Origin: SZUA-584 sp964441275
GTDB lineage: Bacteria; Bacillota; Clostridia; Christensenellales; SZUA-584
Direction: 5' to 3'
NCBI GenBank assembly: GCA_964441275.1
Contig: CAYTUG010000023.1
Location: 1 to 24,190 of the forward strand
DNA length: 24,190 nucleotides
Shown: positions 1 through 6,402 of the stretch, one piece after another
How the letters are laid out: each line of letters opens with the position of its first letter
How positions within the stretch are numbered: the stretch's first letter is position 1
The notes under the pieces: model-generated
Told to the model about the DNA's origin: nothing
The model's input: the letters and a program-made list of their open reading frames with translations, nothing else
The model's database searches: none
Translations under genes and position numbers: made by a program

Positions 1-55
1 GGAATCCTTGCTTATTTTTTATACTCCACTGTTACATATCATTGTACAACCTACA

Positions 56-71
56 AGTTTCACGTGTAAAA
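56..71. promoter_or_regulatory. Degenerate parS-like site
   Basis: The 16-mer AGTTTCACGTGTAAAA matches the bacterial parS consensus TGTTTCACGTGAAACA at 13 of 16 positions, including an unbroken GTTTCACGTG half and the central CACGTG palindrome. It lies about 2.4 kb from the noc/parB-like gene in this window. The right arm is degraded, so it may bind ParB weakly or not at all. The match is seen directly; the function is inferred. Confidence 0.3.
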
Positions 72-170
72 ATAACATTGCAAAAATCCAATTAACAACC
101 ATACAACGTTACGGTATGGCTTCATAGCGTCAATCGGATTAACAAACGCTTTTTCTAAATAAAATACGGT

Positions 171-1508
171 TTATGCCCAACCGTCATTTGATGCGGTTAA
201 TTGCTGGTCAACAGCCAAAGCTATGGCTATCTCAAGCCTTTTTTTCTGCATTTTGCAACCTATTTCATAAGGTTCGTTTATATCCCCGTTAATGTTTAAA
301 TTCGCCGCTGCGCAGCCGCCGCTGCAATAGTATTTCGCCCAACACGACGAGCATTTTGCTATGTTTGTTATGTTGCATTCTTCAAAACGTTTCGCGATAT
401 TTTCGTCTATCCCGCATTCAAACACGCTGCCCATTTTATACTCGGGACGCGATACCAACTGATGACACGGGTATATATCCCCGAAAGGAGACACCGCGAC
501 ATATTCGGTGCCCGCCCCGCAACCGCGTATACGCTTAAGCCGGCACGGGCCTGCGTTTAAATCAACCATAAAATGAAAAAACGTAAAGCGTTGTTCTCGC
601 CTCCGCAAAACATATTTTTCAGCTAATCTTTCATACTCTGAAAATATTGTCGGAAGGTGTTTCTCTTTTATTGCGTTTTCGCCCAAAGTGACAACCGGCT
701 CGATAGAAACGCCCGTAAAACCCAAATCGGCAACATGCAGCACATCTTGAGAAAAATCCAAGTTGTCCGCAGTAAACGTACCCCTAACGTAATATTCACC
801 TGCTCTGTCGGCAAGCAGCCTTTTTGCGTTTTTAGCTACCTTCTCGTAACTGCCGCGCCCGTCCACAGTTTTACGGACAGCATCATGCACGTGCGGTCTG
901 CCGTCGATGCTAACGACAATATTGTCCATCTCACGCCTTAGGTATTCCGCCATCTCTTCGGTCAAATGGTATGCATTGGTTGTTACCGTGAACCTAAAGT
1001 GTTTATTAAACCGCTTTTCTTTGCCGCGCGCATAGGCCACCGTTTTTTTCAGCACTTCAAAATTAAGCAGCGGCTCGCCCCCGAAAAAATCTATTTCAAT
1101 GTTGCGCCGCGCTCCCGATATGTCAGTGACAAAGTCTATAGCGGCTTTTGCGGTCTTTTCGCTCATCAGCCCTCGCCTGCCCGCAAACGCCCCTCCCTTT
1201 GCGAAACAATATTCACACCGCAAGTTGCAATCGTGAGCCAAATGCAGGCACATTGCCTTTACAACATTGCCGGGCAAAGCTGTATCCGGATCGGGCTGTG
1301 AAAACAACAATCCGGATTGTTTTAATTCCGCCAGCTCGTCCATTACCCCGCCGCCTTTGCTTACCGCCGCGTATATGTCGCCGCCCTGCGCTTCAAGCCG
1401 TTCTAACTCTACAAGGACATTATAAGCCAAAGAATCAGGCATGTGTATGCTGCCCGATTCAACGTCAAGAACATATTGTTTGCCGCCGTGTTCAAATGCG
1501 TGAATCAA
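171..1508 (-). CDS. scfB: SCIFF peptide maturase, radical SAM/SPASM thioether-forming enzyme
   Basis: This is a 445-residue radical SAM protein predicted to install a Cys-Thr thioether in the SCIFF peptide encoded just upstream. The N-terminal 80 residues resemble a RiPP-recognition region. The radical SAM cluster motif CNLRCEYC has cysteines at 94, 98 and 101, followed by FFGGEP. The C-terminal third is a SPASM/twitch domain rich in cysteine (CGAG, YPCHQ, KCSSCWAKYYCSGGC, IGCK) that would hold two auxiliary 4Fe-4S clusters. The start is TTG at 1508, supported by GAGGAG five to six bases upstream. It follows scfA on the same strand across a terminator-like hairpin, so expression probably depends on read-through. 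The best-studied homologue is CteB of Clostridium thermocellum. Family assignment is strong; the chemistry is inferred from the family. Confidence 0.93.
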   Translation of the reverse strand: MIHAFEHGGKQYVLDVESGSIHMPDSLAYNVLVELERLEAQGGDIYAAVSKGGGVMDELAELKQSGLLFSQPDPDTALPGNVVKAMCLHLAHDCNLRCEYCFAKGGAFAGRRGLMSEKTAKAAIDFVTDISGARRNIEIDFFGGEPLLNFEVLKKTVAYARGKEKRFNKHFRFTVTTNAYHLTEEMAEYLRREMDNIVVSIDGRPHVHDAVRKTVDGRGSYEKVAKNAKRLLADRAGEYYVRGTFTADNLDFSQDVLHVADLGFTGVSIEPVVTLGENAIKEKHLPTIFSEYERLAEKYVLRRREQRFTFFHFMVDLNAGPCRLKRIRGCGAGTEYVAVSPFGDIYPCHQLVSRPEYKMGSVFECGIDENIAKRFEECNITNIAKCSSCWAKYYCSGGCAAANLNINGDINEPYEIGCKMQKKRLEIAIALAVDQQLTASNDGWA

Positions 1509-1529
1509 TTTTTCTCCTCTTAAAAAACA

Positions 1530-1552
1530 AAAAAGCGGGCATTCCGCTTTTT
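1530..1552 (-). terminator. Intercistronic terminator between scfA and scfB
   Basis: On the minus strand AAAAAGCGG, the loop AATGC and CCGCTTTTTT form a compact hairpin running into a T-tract, directly after the scfA stop and before the scfB ribosome binding site. It looks like a partial rho-independent terminator that would make more precursor transcript than enzyme transcript. The A/T arms make it nearly symmetric, so it could also act in the other direction. Confidence 0.65.
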
Positions 1553-1567
1553 ATGGTGCATCGCGTT

Positions 1568-1714
1568 TTAGCGATATTTCTTTTCACAATGCTGATTGGC
1601 AAGTGTGCACGAAGTTTTGCAAGCGGATTGGCACGAAGTTTGGCACTCGCCGCAGCCGGTATTCTGTTTCTTTTCTTTTAAACTGCCTTTAATAACTGTT
1701 TTAATATGTTTCAT
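1568..1714 (-). CDS. scfA: SCIFF ranthipeptide precursor (six cysteines in forty-five residues)
   Basis: This 48-residue peptide starts MKHIKTVIKG and carries six cysteines at residues 21, 24, 28, 32, 36 and 43 in the spacing typical of SCIFF precursors (GCGECQTSCQSACKTSC, then ANQHC). The N-terminal 20 residues are the leader. In the Clostridium thermocellum homologue CteA the thioether joins Cys32 and Thr37, as I recall; both residues are present here at the same numbers. The start is ATG at 1714, preceded by AGGAGGG six bases away. A longer in-frame reading to 1786 lacks such a site and covers the promoter. The gene has its own promoter and is followed by a terminator and then its maturase. 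The biological role of SCIFF peptides is not settled; reports from Clostridium link them to quorum-like regulation. Confidence 0.95.
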   Translation of the reverse strand: MKHIKTVIKGSLKEKKQNTGCGECQTSCQSACKTSCTLANQHCEKKYR

Positions 1715-1756
1715 CGGAAGCCCTCCTAAATGCAAATTACAGCCGCTTTTATATTG

Positions 1757-1786
1757 ATTATATAATAAACAACTACGGAATTGCAA
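1757..1786 (-). promoter_or_regulatory. Promoter of scfA
   Basis: On the minus strand, TTGCAA at 1786-1781, an 18-base spacer and a perfect TATAAT at 1762-1757 form a sigma-A-type promoter. It sits between the stop of the upstream membrane-protein gene and the scfA ribosome binding site, which makes scfA the first gene of a separate transcript with a leader of about 35 bases. Confidence 0.65.
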
Positions 1787-1787
1787 C

Positions 1788-2252
1788 TTATTGTTTGGCT
1801 CTTCTGGTGGGCATTAACTTTTTCTTTGGTTTCTTGCGGCCAATCTTAATAAAGTTTACTATTATTATGGCAAAAACCATGCCTATAAGCAGCCCCATCA
1901 GAATGTCCGAAAACAGCAACGCAACATTACCAAATACGCCTTCAATAAGCGAGAACGAAATATAGCTTAACAATATAAACATAGCGCCCGAAAGGCCGCC
2001 GGTTATCCAGTGCTTTTCTTCAATCCCCTTGATTGCAAAATATGACGCCGCCATTATTCCGCCAATTTTTATAATTTGGTTGATAGGCGCTATAATGCCG
2101 TCTGAAAGGCCTGTTTCTTTGATAATCAGCGCAAATAAAAGAATAACCGCAACCGTAAAAACCATAGAAATAAGTGTGCCTTTTATAGCGTTTTTAAAAA
2201 ACTTTGATATAACGGTTTTTTTTGTTTTTTTCTCCGCCGCTTTAGCATTCAT
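1788..2252 (-). CDS. TIGR04086-type four-helix membrane protein
   Basis: This is a 154-residue integral membrane protein with a lysine-rich N-terminus, about four hydrophobic segments (GTLISMVFTVAVILLFALII, IIKIGGIMAASYFAI, LSGAMFILLSYISFSLI, LLFSDILMGLLIGMVFAIII), and a basic C-terminal tail (KIGRKKPKKK). Size, topology and position immediately upstream of a SCIFF peptide fit the uncharacterised family TIGR04086, which is commonly found beside scfA in Clostridia. The start is taken as ATG at 2252 because AGGGAG lies eight bases upstream; an in-frame ATG at 2270 has no such site. Function is unknown. Proximity suggests a link to SCIFF export or sensing, but the scfA promoter between them shows they can be transcribed separately. 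Confidence 0.8.
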   Translation of the reverse strand: MNAKAAEKKTKKTVISKFFKNAIKGTLISMVFTVAVILLFALIIKETGLSDGIIAPINQIIKIGGIMAASYFAIKGIEEKHWITGGLSGAMFILLSYISFSLIEGVFGNVALLFSDILMGLLIGMVFAIIIVNFIKIGRKKPKKKLMPTRRAKQ

Positions 2253-2346
2253 ACGCACATCTCCCTTCATTTATATATAAATATGTGCGCATATTAGCCT
2301 TTATGACGTAAAGCCTCGCTAAAAACAATTGAGTTTATCTTACGGC

Positions 2347-2377
2347 AAAAAAAATAGGGCGGAACGTAAGTTCCGCC
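2347..2377 (-). terminator. Rho-independent terminator after noc
   Basis: A perfect 8-bp stem GGCGGAAC/GTTCCGCC with a four-base loop is followed on the minus strand by CTA and eight T residues. It lies about 45 bases beyond the noc stop codon and is the expected end of the noc transcript. Confidence 0.88.
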
Positions 2378-2423
2378 AATAGTAGGGGTATTGGGGACAA
2401 TATTGGGGTTACAGATTAACAAT

Positions 2424-3269
2424 CTATCTTGCAAGCTCAATGCTTATCGACACTTTGTCTTTACACTCTAAAGTTTGATAGCTTACCTTAACTCCTGATT
2501 TTTTTATGCGGGACAGCGCTTTTTTTATGGTGTTGATATATATCCTATAGTCGCGCACTATGCAAACCACTTTTTGGTTGCTAAGATCGGCCGGCACCTC
2601 TCCATATAGTTTTGAAAGCAATCTTTCAACCTGTTCTTCGGTAGATTTAACGGAAAGGTTTTTTTGCATTACATCCTTTATTAGTTTTAGCTGCGCCTCT
2701 TCATTGTGCAGCCTTAAAAGCGCCCGGGCATGCCGTTCGGTAAGTCTATACAAAAGCACCAGCTCTTTTACGCTGCACGGCAGTTTAAGCACCCGCATTT
2801 TGTTTGCGATTGTGCTTTGGTTTTTTCCCAGCCTCCTCGCAAGTTCCTCTTGGGTTAGCCCATGCTCCTTCATAATGCAAAGGTACGCCTCCGCTTCTTC
2901 AAAAAAATGCAGGTTTTCCCGCTGCAAATTTTCTATCAGCGCAATCATTGCGCTATCTTCATCTATTGCAGATTGAACAAAAGCCTTGATATGAGTAAAA
3001 CCCGCTTTGCACACCGCCCTCCAACGCCTTTCGCCTGCAATAATCTCGTAATAATTGTGGCTTGACTTTCGCACGGTGATTGGCTGCAAAAGACCGTATT
3101 GTTTAATGGAATGCGCAAGCTCCCATATGCTCTCTTCCGCAAACACCCGCCTTGGCTGATATGGGTTCGGCTTGATGTAATCTACGGGTAATATCTCTAA
3201 TTCAGCTTCCGCACTTTTATCAATACTAAATTTTCGCATACTTTCTGCGGGTTTTTGCAATTTCAACAC
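2424..3269 (-). CDS. noc: Noc/ParB-family nucleoid-occlusion or chromosome-partitioning protein
   Basis: This 281-residue protein belongs to the ParB/Noc CTPase family of DNA-binding clamps. Visible are the NPYQPR box (residues 35-40), the GERRWRA nucleotide-binding motif (79-85), the ENLQREN box (113-119), and a helix-turn-helix at 138-160 (LTQEELARRLGKNQSTIAN). The QSTIANK recognition helix is closer to Noc than to Spo0J/ParB, in which this segment usually reads SHIAN. A C-terminal dimerisation domain follows. No parA/soj is adjacent, which also favours Noc. The start is GTG at 3269 with AAGGAG ten bases upstream; a TTG codon follows directly. The transcript ends at the terminator at 2347-2377. 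The Noc versus ParB call is an inference from the helix and the context. Confidence 0.82.
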   Translation of the reverse strand: MLKLQKPAESMRKFSIDKSAEAELEILPVDYIKPNPYQPRRVFAEESIWELAHSIKQYGLLQPITVRKSSHNYYEIIAGERRWRAVCKAGFTHIKAFVQSAIDEDSAMIALIENLQRENLHFFEEAEAYLCIMKEHGLTQEELARRLGKNQSTIANKMRVLKLPCSVKELVLLYRLTERHARALLRLHNEEAQLKLIKDVMQKNLSVKSTEEQVERLLSKLYGEVPADLSNQKVVCIVRDYRIYINTIKKALSRIKKSGVKVSYQTLECKDKVSISIELAR

Positions 3270-3637
3270 TATTAAAACACTCCTTTACACTGCGCATGGC
3301 GCAAAACAAAATCATAAAAAATAATTAGCATTATATATTCGTTTATTAAACTTTTTTGATACATTAATGTATTCTATGCACATTTCGGCACAAAAAGGAA
3401 GACTCCTTTATAGATGTCAATGGTTCTGAAATATCGACAAAAATAGTTGCTGGCTGGCACCAAATGTGCGAAATTTGTCGATTGCAAAATCACAAAGTTC
3501 AGCGCAAAAACTGTATCAATGCGCAGGTGGAGGCATTTGAAACAATACGCATTTTTAAAAACAAAAATCCGGTTAATGTATTTTGTCAATTGCGGGGGAA
3601 CGTTGGCTATTACAGTTTACATTTAACTTAAACAGCG
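3270..3637. other. 368-base intergenic stretch without a recognised gene
   Basis: No convincing coding region is seen. A 71-codon minus-strand reading (3374-3589) has no family resemblance and no clear ribosome binding site. The region holds the noc 5' leader, a perfect 14-bp palindrome ATACATTAATGTAT at 3359-3372, a small AAAGGA/TCCTTT hairpin near 3395-3410, and a longer inverted repeat (ATCGACAAA at 3433-3441, TTTGTCGAT at 3474-3482) with a GCAC/GTGC hairpin inside it. These could form a structured RNA or protein-binding sites. No known riboswitch, tRNA or small RNA class was recognised. Confidence 0.4.
3433..3482. repeat. Inverted repeat with nested hairpin
   Basis: The 9-bp arms ATCGACAAA and TTTGTCGAT are separated by 32 bases. 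A shorter GCAC/GTGC pair lies near the middle with loop CAAAT, so the whole can fold into one interrupted stem. It has no adjacent T-run and so is not a standard terminator on either strand. Function is unknown. Confidence 0.5.
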
Positions 3638-4432
3638 TTACTTTATTTGAAATACGCCAGTTACCCTGTCCCGAAAGGCTAAACCCAAGCTAAACCACTG
3701 CCCCGGCACTATGCCCTCGGATATTAGTTTATCTGTTACAGTGCGAAATGCAATCTGTTCCGAATTGTTCTCTTTGCTTAAATGCCCAAGCAAAACGGAC
3801 GAAACCCCCGCACGGGCCAACCGCAGCGCCGCATCCGCCGCATCGTCGTTGGAAAGATGACCCCTGCGCGACTTAATTCTTTTTTTAAGTGCGGCGGGAT
3901 ATCTTCCTGTCTCAAGAAGGTCGGTGTCATGATTGGCTTCAAGCAAAACAAGATCACACGAATGCAGCTTAATTTCTACCGATTTTGGAAAATAACCAAG
4001 ATCGGTTGCTATTGCAATTTTGCGCGAACCGCATGATATACAAAACCCGACAGGATCGGCCGCATCGTGCGGTATGTCAAATGGTTCTATCAGAAGCTCA
4101 TCAATATAAAACCCGCTTTTCGATATGTTGCGCATATGACGGCTTTTAATGTTGCCTAACCTTTCCCCACCTGCCTCAAAAGTCTGCGCGGTTGCATAAA
4201 CGGGTATTTGGTATCTGCGCGATAATATTCCCGCCCCTGCGGTATGGTCGGCATGTTCGTGCGTTATTAGAATACCTTTTATACTTTTAATATCTTCCCC
4301 TATGCAACGCAGAGCTTGCTCGATACGGCGGCCGGAAACCCCTGCGTCTACAAGTATCTTGGTTGCCGATGAGCTTACAAGCATACAATTGCCTGACGAA
4401 CCCGAAAACAGAGGAGAAATAGAAAATTCCAT
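3638..4432 (-). CDS. walJ: YycJ/WalJ-type MBL-fold metallo-hydrolase
   Basis: This 264-residue metallo-beta-lactamase-fold protein belongs to the YycJ/WalJ group of predicted nucleases. The N-terminus FSGSSGNC is characteristic. The metal-binding motif THEHADH lies at residues 57-63, and further ligands appear in IPHDAADPVG, ATDLGY and LGHLSKENN. In Bacillus and relatives the gene usually sits in the walRK operon; here no walRK genes are adjacent. The start is ATG at 4432, preceded by AAAGGATG about ten bases upstream; in-frame upstream codons at 4459 and 4471 lack a ribosome site. It is divergent from the CobO-type gene. Substrate is not deducible from sequence; family members are thought to act on DNA ends or related phosphodiesters. 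Confidence 0.85.
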   Translation of the reverse strand: MEFSISPLFSGSSGNCMLVSSSATKILVDAGVSGRRIEQALRCIGEDIKSIKGILITHEHADHTAGAGILSRRYQIPVYATAQTFEAGGERLGNIKSRHMRNISKSGFYIDELLIEPFDIPHDAADPVGFCISCGSRKIAIATDLGYFPKSVEIKLHSCDLVLLEANHDTDLLETGRYPAALKKRIKSRRGHLSNDDAADAALRLARAGVSSVLLGHLSKENNSEQIAFRTVTDKLISEGIVPGQWFSLGLAFRDRVTGVFQIK

Positions 4433-4457
4433 TGTATAGTCATCCTTTCGATTGCTC

Positions 4458-4463
4458 ATTATA
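4458..4463 (-). promoter_or_regulatory. Extended -10 element for the walJ-like gene
   Basis: On the minus strand TGTTATAAT gives a perfect -10 with the TGn extension, about 26 bases upstream of the start codon. No good -35 hexamer is visible. It abuts a 12-bp palindrome (AACATGCATGTT, 4463-4474). Confidence 0.45.
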
Positions 4464-4492
4464 ACATGCATGTTTGAGTATTTGCTATGTTG

Positions 4493-4522
4493 TTGCTTAA
4501 AAAGTTATGTTTATGGTAAAGT
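4493..4522 (+). promoter_or_regulatory. Putative promoter of the cobO-like gene
   Basis: TTGCTT (4493-4498), an 18-base spacer and TAAAGT (4517-4522) preceded by TGG give a moderate sigma-A-type promoter ending 22 bases upstream of the start codon. It is divergent from the promoter of the walJ-like gene. Confidence 0.4.
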
Positions 4523-4544
4523 AATTAAAAAAGGACATTGCGCC

Positions 4545-5060
4545 ATGCAATCATGCGTTCAAGTATATACGGGAGACGGCAAAGGCAAGACGACTGCGGC
4601 GGTTGGGCTTGCCGTCAGGGCCGCCGGGCACGGTTTGTCCGTTAAGTTTGTACAGTTCCTAAAATGTGAAGTATCCGGCGAAATTGGCATACTGAAGAAT
4701 ATTAACGGAATAGAAATTTTGCGTAGCGTTGCCATACCAAAATTTTTTAATCAGCTAAGCGATAACGAAAAGTCGAATATGAGGGCTGATGCAAAAGCCG
4801 CGCTTGTAAAAATCAAAAGCTGGTTAAATTCCGCAGACGTTCTGATTATTGACGAAGCGATGGCGGCTTTATCGTTGGGTTTGCTTGAGCTGCACAAATT
4901 AATTGATATAATAGAAAACCGGGGCAAAACCGAAATAGTGTTGACGGGACGCGATGCGCCCGAACAGATTATAAAGCGCGCGCAGCTTGTTACCGATATG
5001 CGCTCAATCAAACATTATTTTGAAAGCGGCAGACGCGCTAAAAAAGGTATTGAGTATTGA
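4545..5060 (+). CDS. cobO: Corrinoid adenosyltransferase, CobO/CobA type
   Basis: This 171-residue P-loop protein belongs to the CobO/BtuR family, which transfers the adenosyl group of ATP to cob(I)yrinic acid diamide or related corrinoids. The Walker A motif GDGKGKTT is at residues 10-17 and the Walker B-like VLIIDEAMAAL ends with Asp103-Glu104. The C-terminus (LTGRDAPEQII, TDMRSIKHYF, RAKKGIEY) is typical of clostridial members. The start ATG at 4545 is preceded by AAAGGA nine bases away; a longer in-frame opening from 4452 crosses the promoter and has no ribosome site. No other cobalamin genes are in the window, so it may serve corrinoid salvage. It is close to full family length, with no sign of damage. 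Confidence 0.87.
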   Translation: MQSCVQVYTGDGKGKTTAAVGLAVRAAGHGLSVKFVQFLKCEVSGEIGILKNINGIEILRSVAIPKFFNQLSDNEKSNMRADAKAALVKIKSWLNSADVLIIDEAMAALSLGLLELHKLIDIIENRGKTEIVLTGRDAPEQIIKRAQLVTDMRSIKHYFESGRRAKKGIEY

Positions 5061-5096
5061 ACCGGCTTTTAGACATAAAACGACAAAAAACATTCT

Positions 5097-5124
5097 TTGA
5101 CATAAAGTGCTGACGATATATAAT
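5097..5124 (+). promoter_or_regulatory. Promoter of the DUF1573-like gene
   Basis: A perfect TTGACA (5097-5102), a 16-base spacer and a perfect TATAAT (5119-5124) lie 44 bases upstream of the start codon. This separates the gene from the preceding cobO-like gene as its own transcription unit. Confidence 0.75.
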
Positions 5125-5168
5125 AGTAAGCAAGAAGATATGGCTATATATTAAACGGAGGGACAATA

Positions 5169-5576
5169 ATGAGTAGTTCGATTAACGATATTTTGCTTGA
5201 GGACTTTCAAAGCGTTGTTGGCGAGATGCTTATAAGAAACAGAAGCGTGCTTGATATAATTAGCAAAATGCAAACAAGCACGGGCAGGGTTAACCGCGCA
5301 GTCGTCAAGGCCGCAACACATTGCGGCTGTATAGAAATTGAAGGCAAAAAACAAACGTTTCCTGAAAAAGTTAGTATTGCAAACTTGAGCGAGCTGGTTT
5401 CTGCCCAGGTAAAAGGCAAGCTTTGCAACGATTGCCACAGAACAATAGAAAAAGAGATTGGCGGCGCACTTTTTTATATCGCGTCTCTATGCAACACTTT
5501 TGGCATAAGCTTGTATGACGTTGTGCTCAGAGAAAAGGAAACGTTAAATACCCTCGGCAAATATAGTTTAAGATAA
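5169..5576 (+). CDS. Cys-rich MazG-like/DUF1573-like conserved clostridial protein
   Basis: This 135-residue, probably all-helical cytosolic protein has a strong ribosome site (GGAGGG six bases before ATG). The C-terminal part (KEIGGALFYIASLCNTFGISLYDVVL, about residues 95-120) resembles the last two helices of MazG-like NTP pyrophosphohydrolases, but the metal-binding Asp expected after EIG is Gly here. Cys52, Cys54 (CGC), Cys86 and Cys89 (CNDC) could form a metal site. From memory, close relatives occur across Clostridia and are labelled DUF1573; I am not certain of that label. With the catalytic Asp missing, hydrolase activity is doubtful. It has its own promoter and no obvious operon partner, and its function is unknown. 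Confidence 0.75.
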   Translation: MSSSINDILLEDFQSVVGEMLIRNRSVLDIISKMQTSTGRVNRAVVKAATHCGCIEIEGKKQTFPEKVSIANLSELVSAQVKGKLCNDCHRTIEKEIGGALFYIASLCNTFGISLYDVVLREKETLNTLGKYSLR

Positions 5577-5647
5577 ATACCAAAGCGGTTTACATATATG
5601 CCAACCAACCCTATAATAAGAAAACCACAAAACTCATTCCCGTTTTG

Positions 5648-5676
5648 TTGACATGAAAAAACGTTTGTGATATTAT
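5648..5676 (+). promoter_or_regulatory. Strong promoter of rplU-rpmA
   Basis: TTGACA (5648-5653), a 17-base spacer and TATTAT (5671-5676) preceded by TGA (extended -10) make a near-consensus sigma-A promoter. The expected start of transcription is near 5683, leaving a leader of about 80 bases before rplU. Confidence 0.85.
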
Positions 5677-5682
5677 TTTTAC

Positions 5683-5763
5683 TTGAGCCGCACGGAAATG
5701 GTTAATAAACTCCGCATAAAAAGGATACCATCACGGCGAGACTGGAAAGAGGAGGTATAACCA
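5683..5763 (+). promoter_or_regulatory. rplU 5' leader, possible L21 leader RNA
   Basis: The region between the promoter and rplU is an untranslated leader of about 80 bases ending in a strong AGGAGG. Firmicutes often carry an L21 leader at this place, and the segment around CACGGCGAGACTGGAAAGAGGAGG resembles what I recall of it. I could not verify the secondary structure; a covariance-model search would decide. Confidence 0.4.
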
Positions 5764-6096
5764 ATGTATGCTGTTTTTGAAACAGGCGGGAAGCAGTATA
5801 AAGCGTCTAAAGGCGATACGCTAATTGTTGAAAAGTTAGATTTGGAGCCGGGCAAAACGTTAAGTTTCGATGCTTTAGTTGTATCAAATGGTGATAAGGT
5901 GCAAATAGGCACTCCGGTTGTTAAAGGCGCAAAGGTCCGGGCTAAGGTTTTAGAGCATGGCAAAGAAAAAAAGGTTGTTGTTTTTAAATTTAAACCTAAG
6001 AAAAACTACCGGAAAAAGCAAGGTCACAGGCAACCGTTTTCCAAAATCCAGATAACGGCCATTACGTCGACTGACAAAGAAGCGGCGGCGGAATAG
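5764..6096 (+). CDS. rplU: 50S ribosomal protein L21
   Basis: This 110-residue protein starts MYAVFETGGKQYK and ends with the basic segment KFKPKKNYRKKQGHRQ, both standard for bL21, which binds 23S rRNA in the large subunit. ATG at 5764 is preceded by GAGGAGG. Length is slightly above the usual 102-104 residues because of a short acidic C-terminal tail (DKEAAAE). It is the first gene of a two-gene unit with rpmA, behind a near-consensus promoter. The spacing to rpmA is only 37 bases, so the ysxB/prp gene that lies between them in many Firmicutes is absent. Confidence 0.97.
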   Translation: MYAVFETGGKQYKASKGDTLIVEKLDLEPGKTLSFDALVVSNGDKVQIGTPVVKGAKVRAKVLEHGKEKKVVVFKFKPKKNYRKKQGHRQPFSKIQITAITSTDKEAAAE

Positions 6097-6133
6097 AATT
6101 GCAATACTTTATAGAAAGCGAGGTGCAGCAGAA

Positions 6134-6388
6134 TTGGCTCATAAAAAAGGTGTTGGAAGTTCTCGAAACGGAAGAGACAGCGAAAGCAAACGTCTTGGCG
6201 TCAAAAGGGGCGACGGGCAGTTTGTGTTGGCTGGCAATATTTTAGTTAGGCAAAGGGGAACAAGGCTGTATCCCGGCAACAACGTAGGCATTGGAAGGGA
6301 TGACACTCTGTTCTCTCTTGTAGACGGCAATGTGAAGTTTGAGCGTAAGGGGCGCGATAAAAAGCAGGTTAGCGTTTACCCTGCATGA
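6134..6388 (+). CDS. rpmA: 50S ribosomal protein L27, non-extended form
   Basis: This 84-residue bL27 (MAHKKGVGSSRNGRDSESK...) has its N-terminal tail near the peptidyl-transferase centre. The start is TTG at 6134 with AGGTG eight bases upstream; there is no in-frame upstream ATG/GTG/TTG giving the cleavable LQFFA-type extension typical of many Firmicutes. The protein therefore starts directly at the mature N-terminus, consistent with the missing prp/ysxB protease gene. It is followed by a good terminator at 6403-6434. Confidence 0.96.
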   Translation: MAHKKGVGSSRNGRDSESKRLGVKRGDGQFVLAGNILVRQRGTRLYPGNNVGIGRDDTLFSLVDGNVKFERKGRDKKQVSVYPA

Positions 6389-6402
6389 ATGCAAACGATT
6401 GT

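Noticed and set aside
99..119. CCATAC/GTATGG hairpin downstream of scfB as its terminator
   Set aside because: The stem is only six pairs and no real T-run follows on the minus strand; too weak to call.
2388..2415. Three GGGG runs (tattgggg repeats) after noc as a G-quadruplex
   Set aside because: Only three runs are present and four are needed for an intramolecular quadruplex.
3374..3589. 71-codon minus-strand reading frame between noc and the walJ-like gene
   Set aside because: No ribosome site before its start, no family resemblance, and a composition like translated non-coding AT-rich DNA.
3540..3610. Possible tRNA in the gap upstream of noc
   Set aside because: No cloverleaf, T-loop GGTTCGAATCC-type motif or acceptor pairing could be found on either strand.
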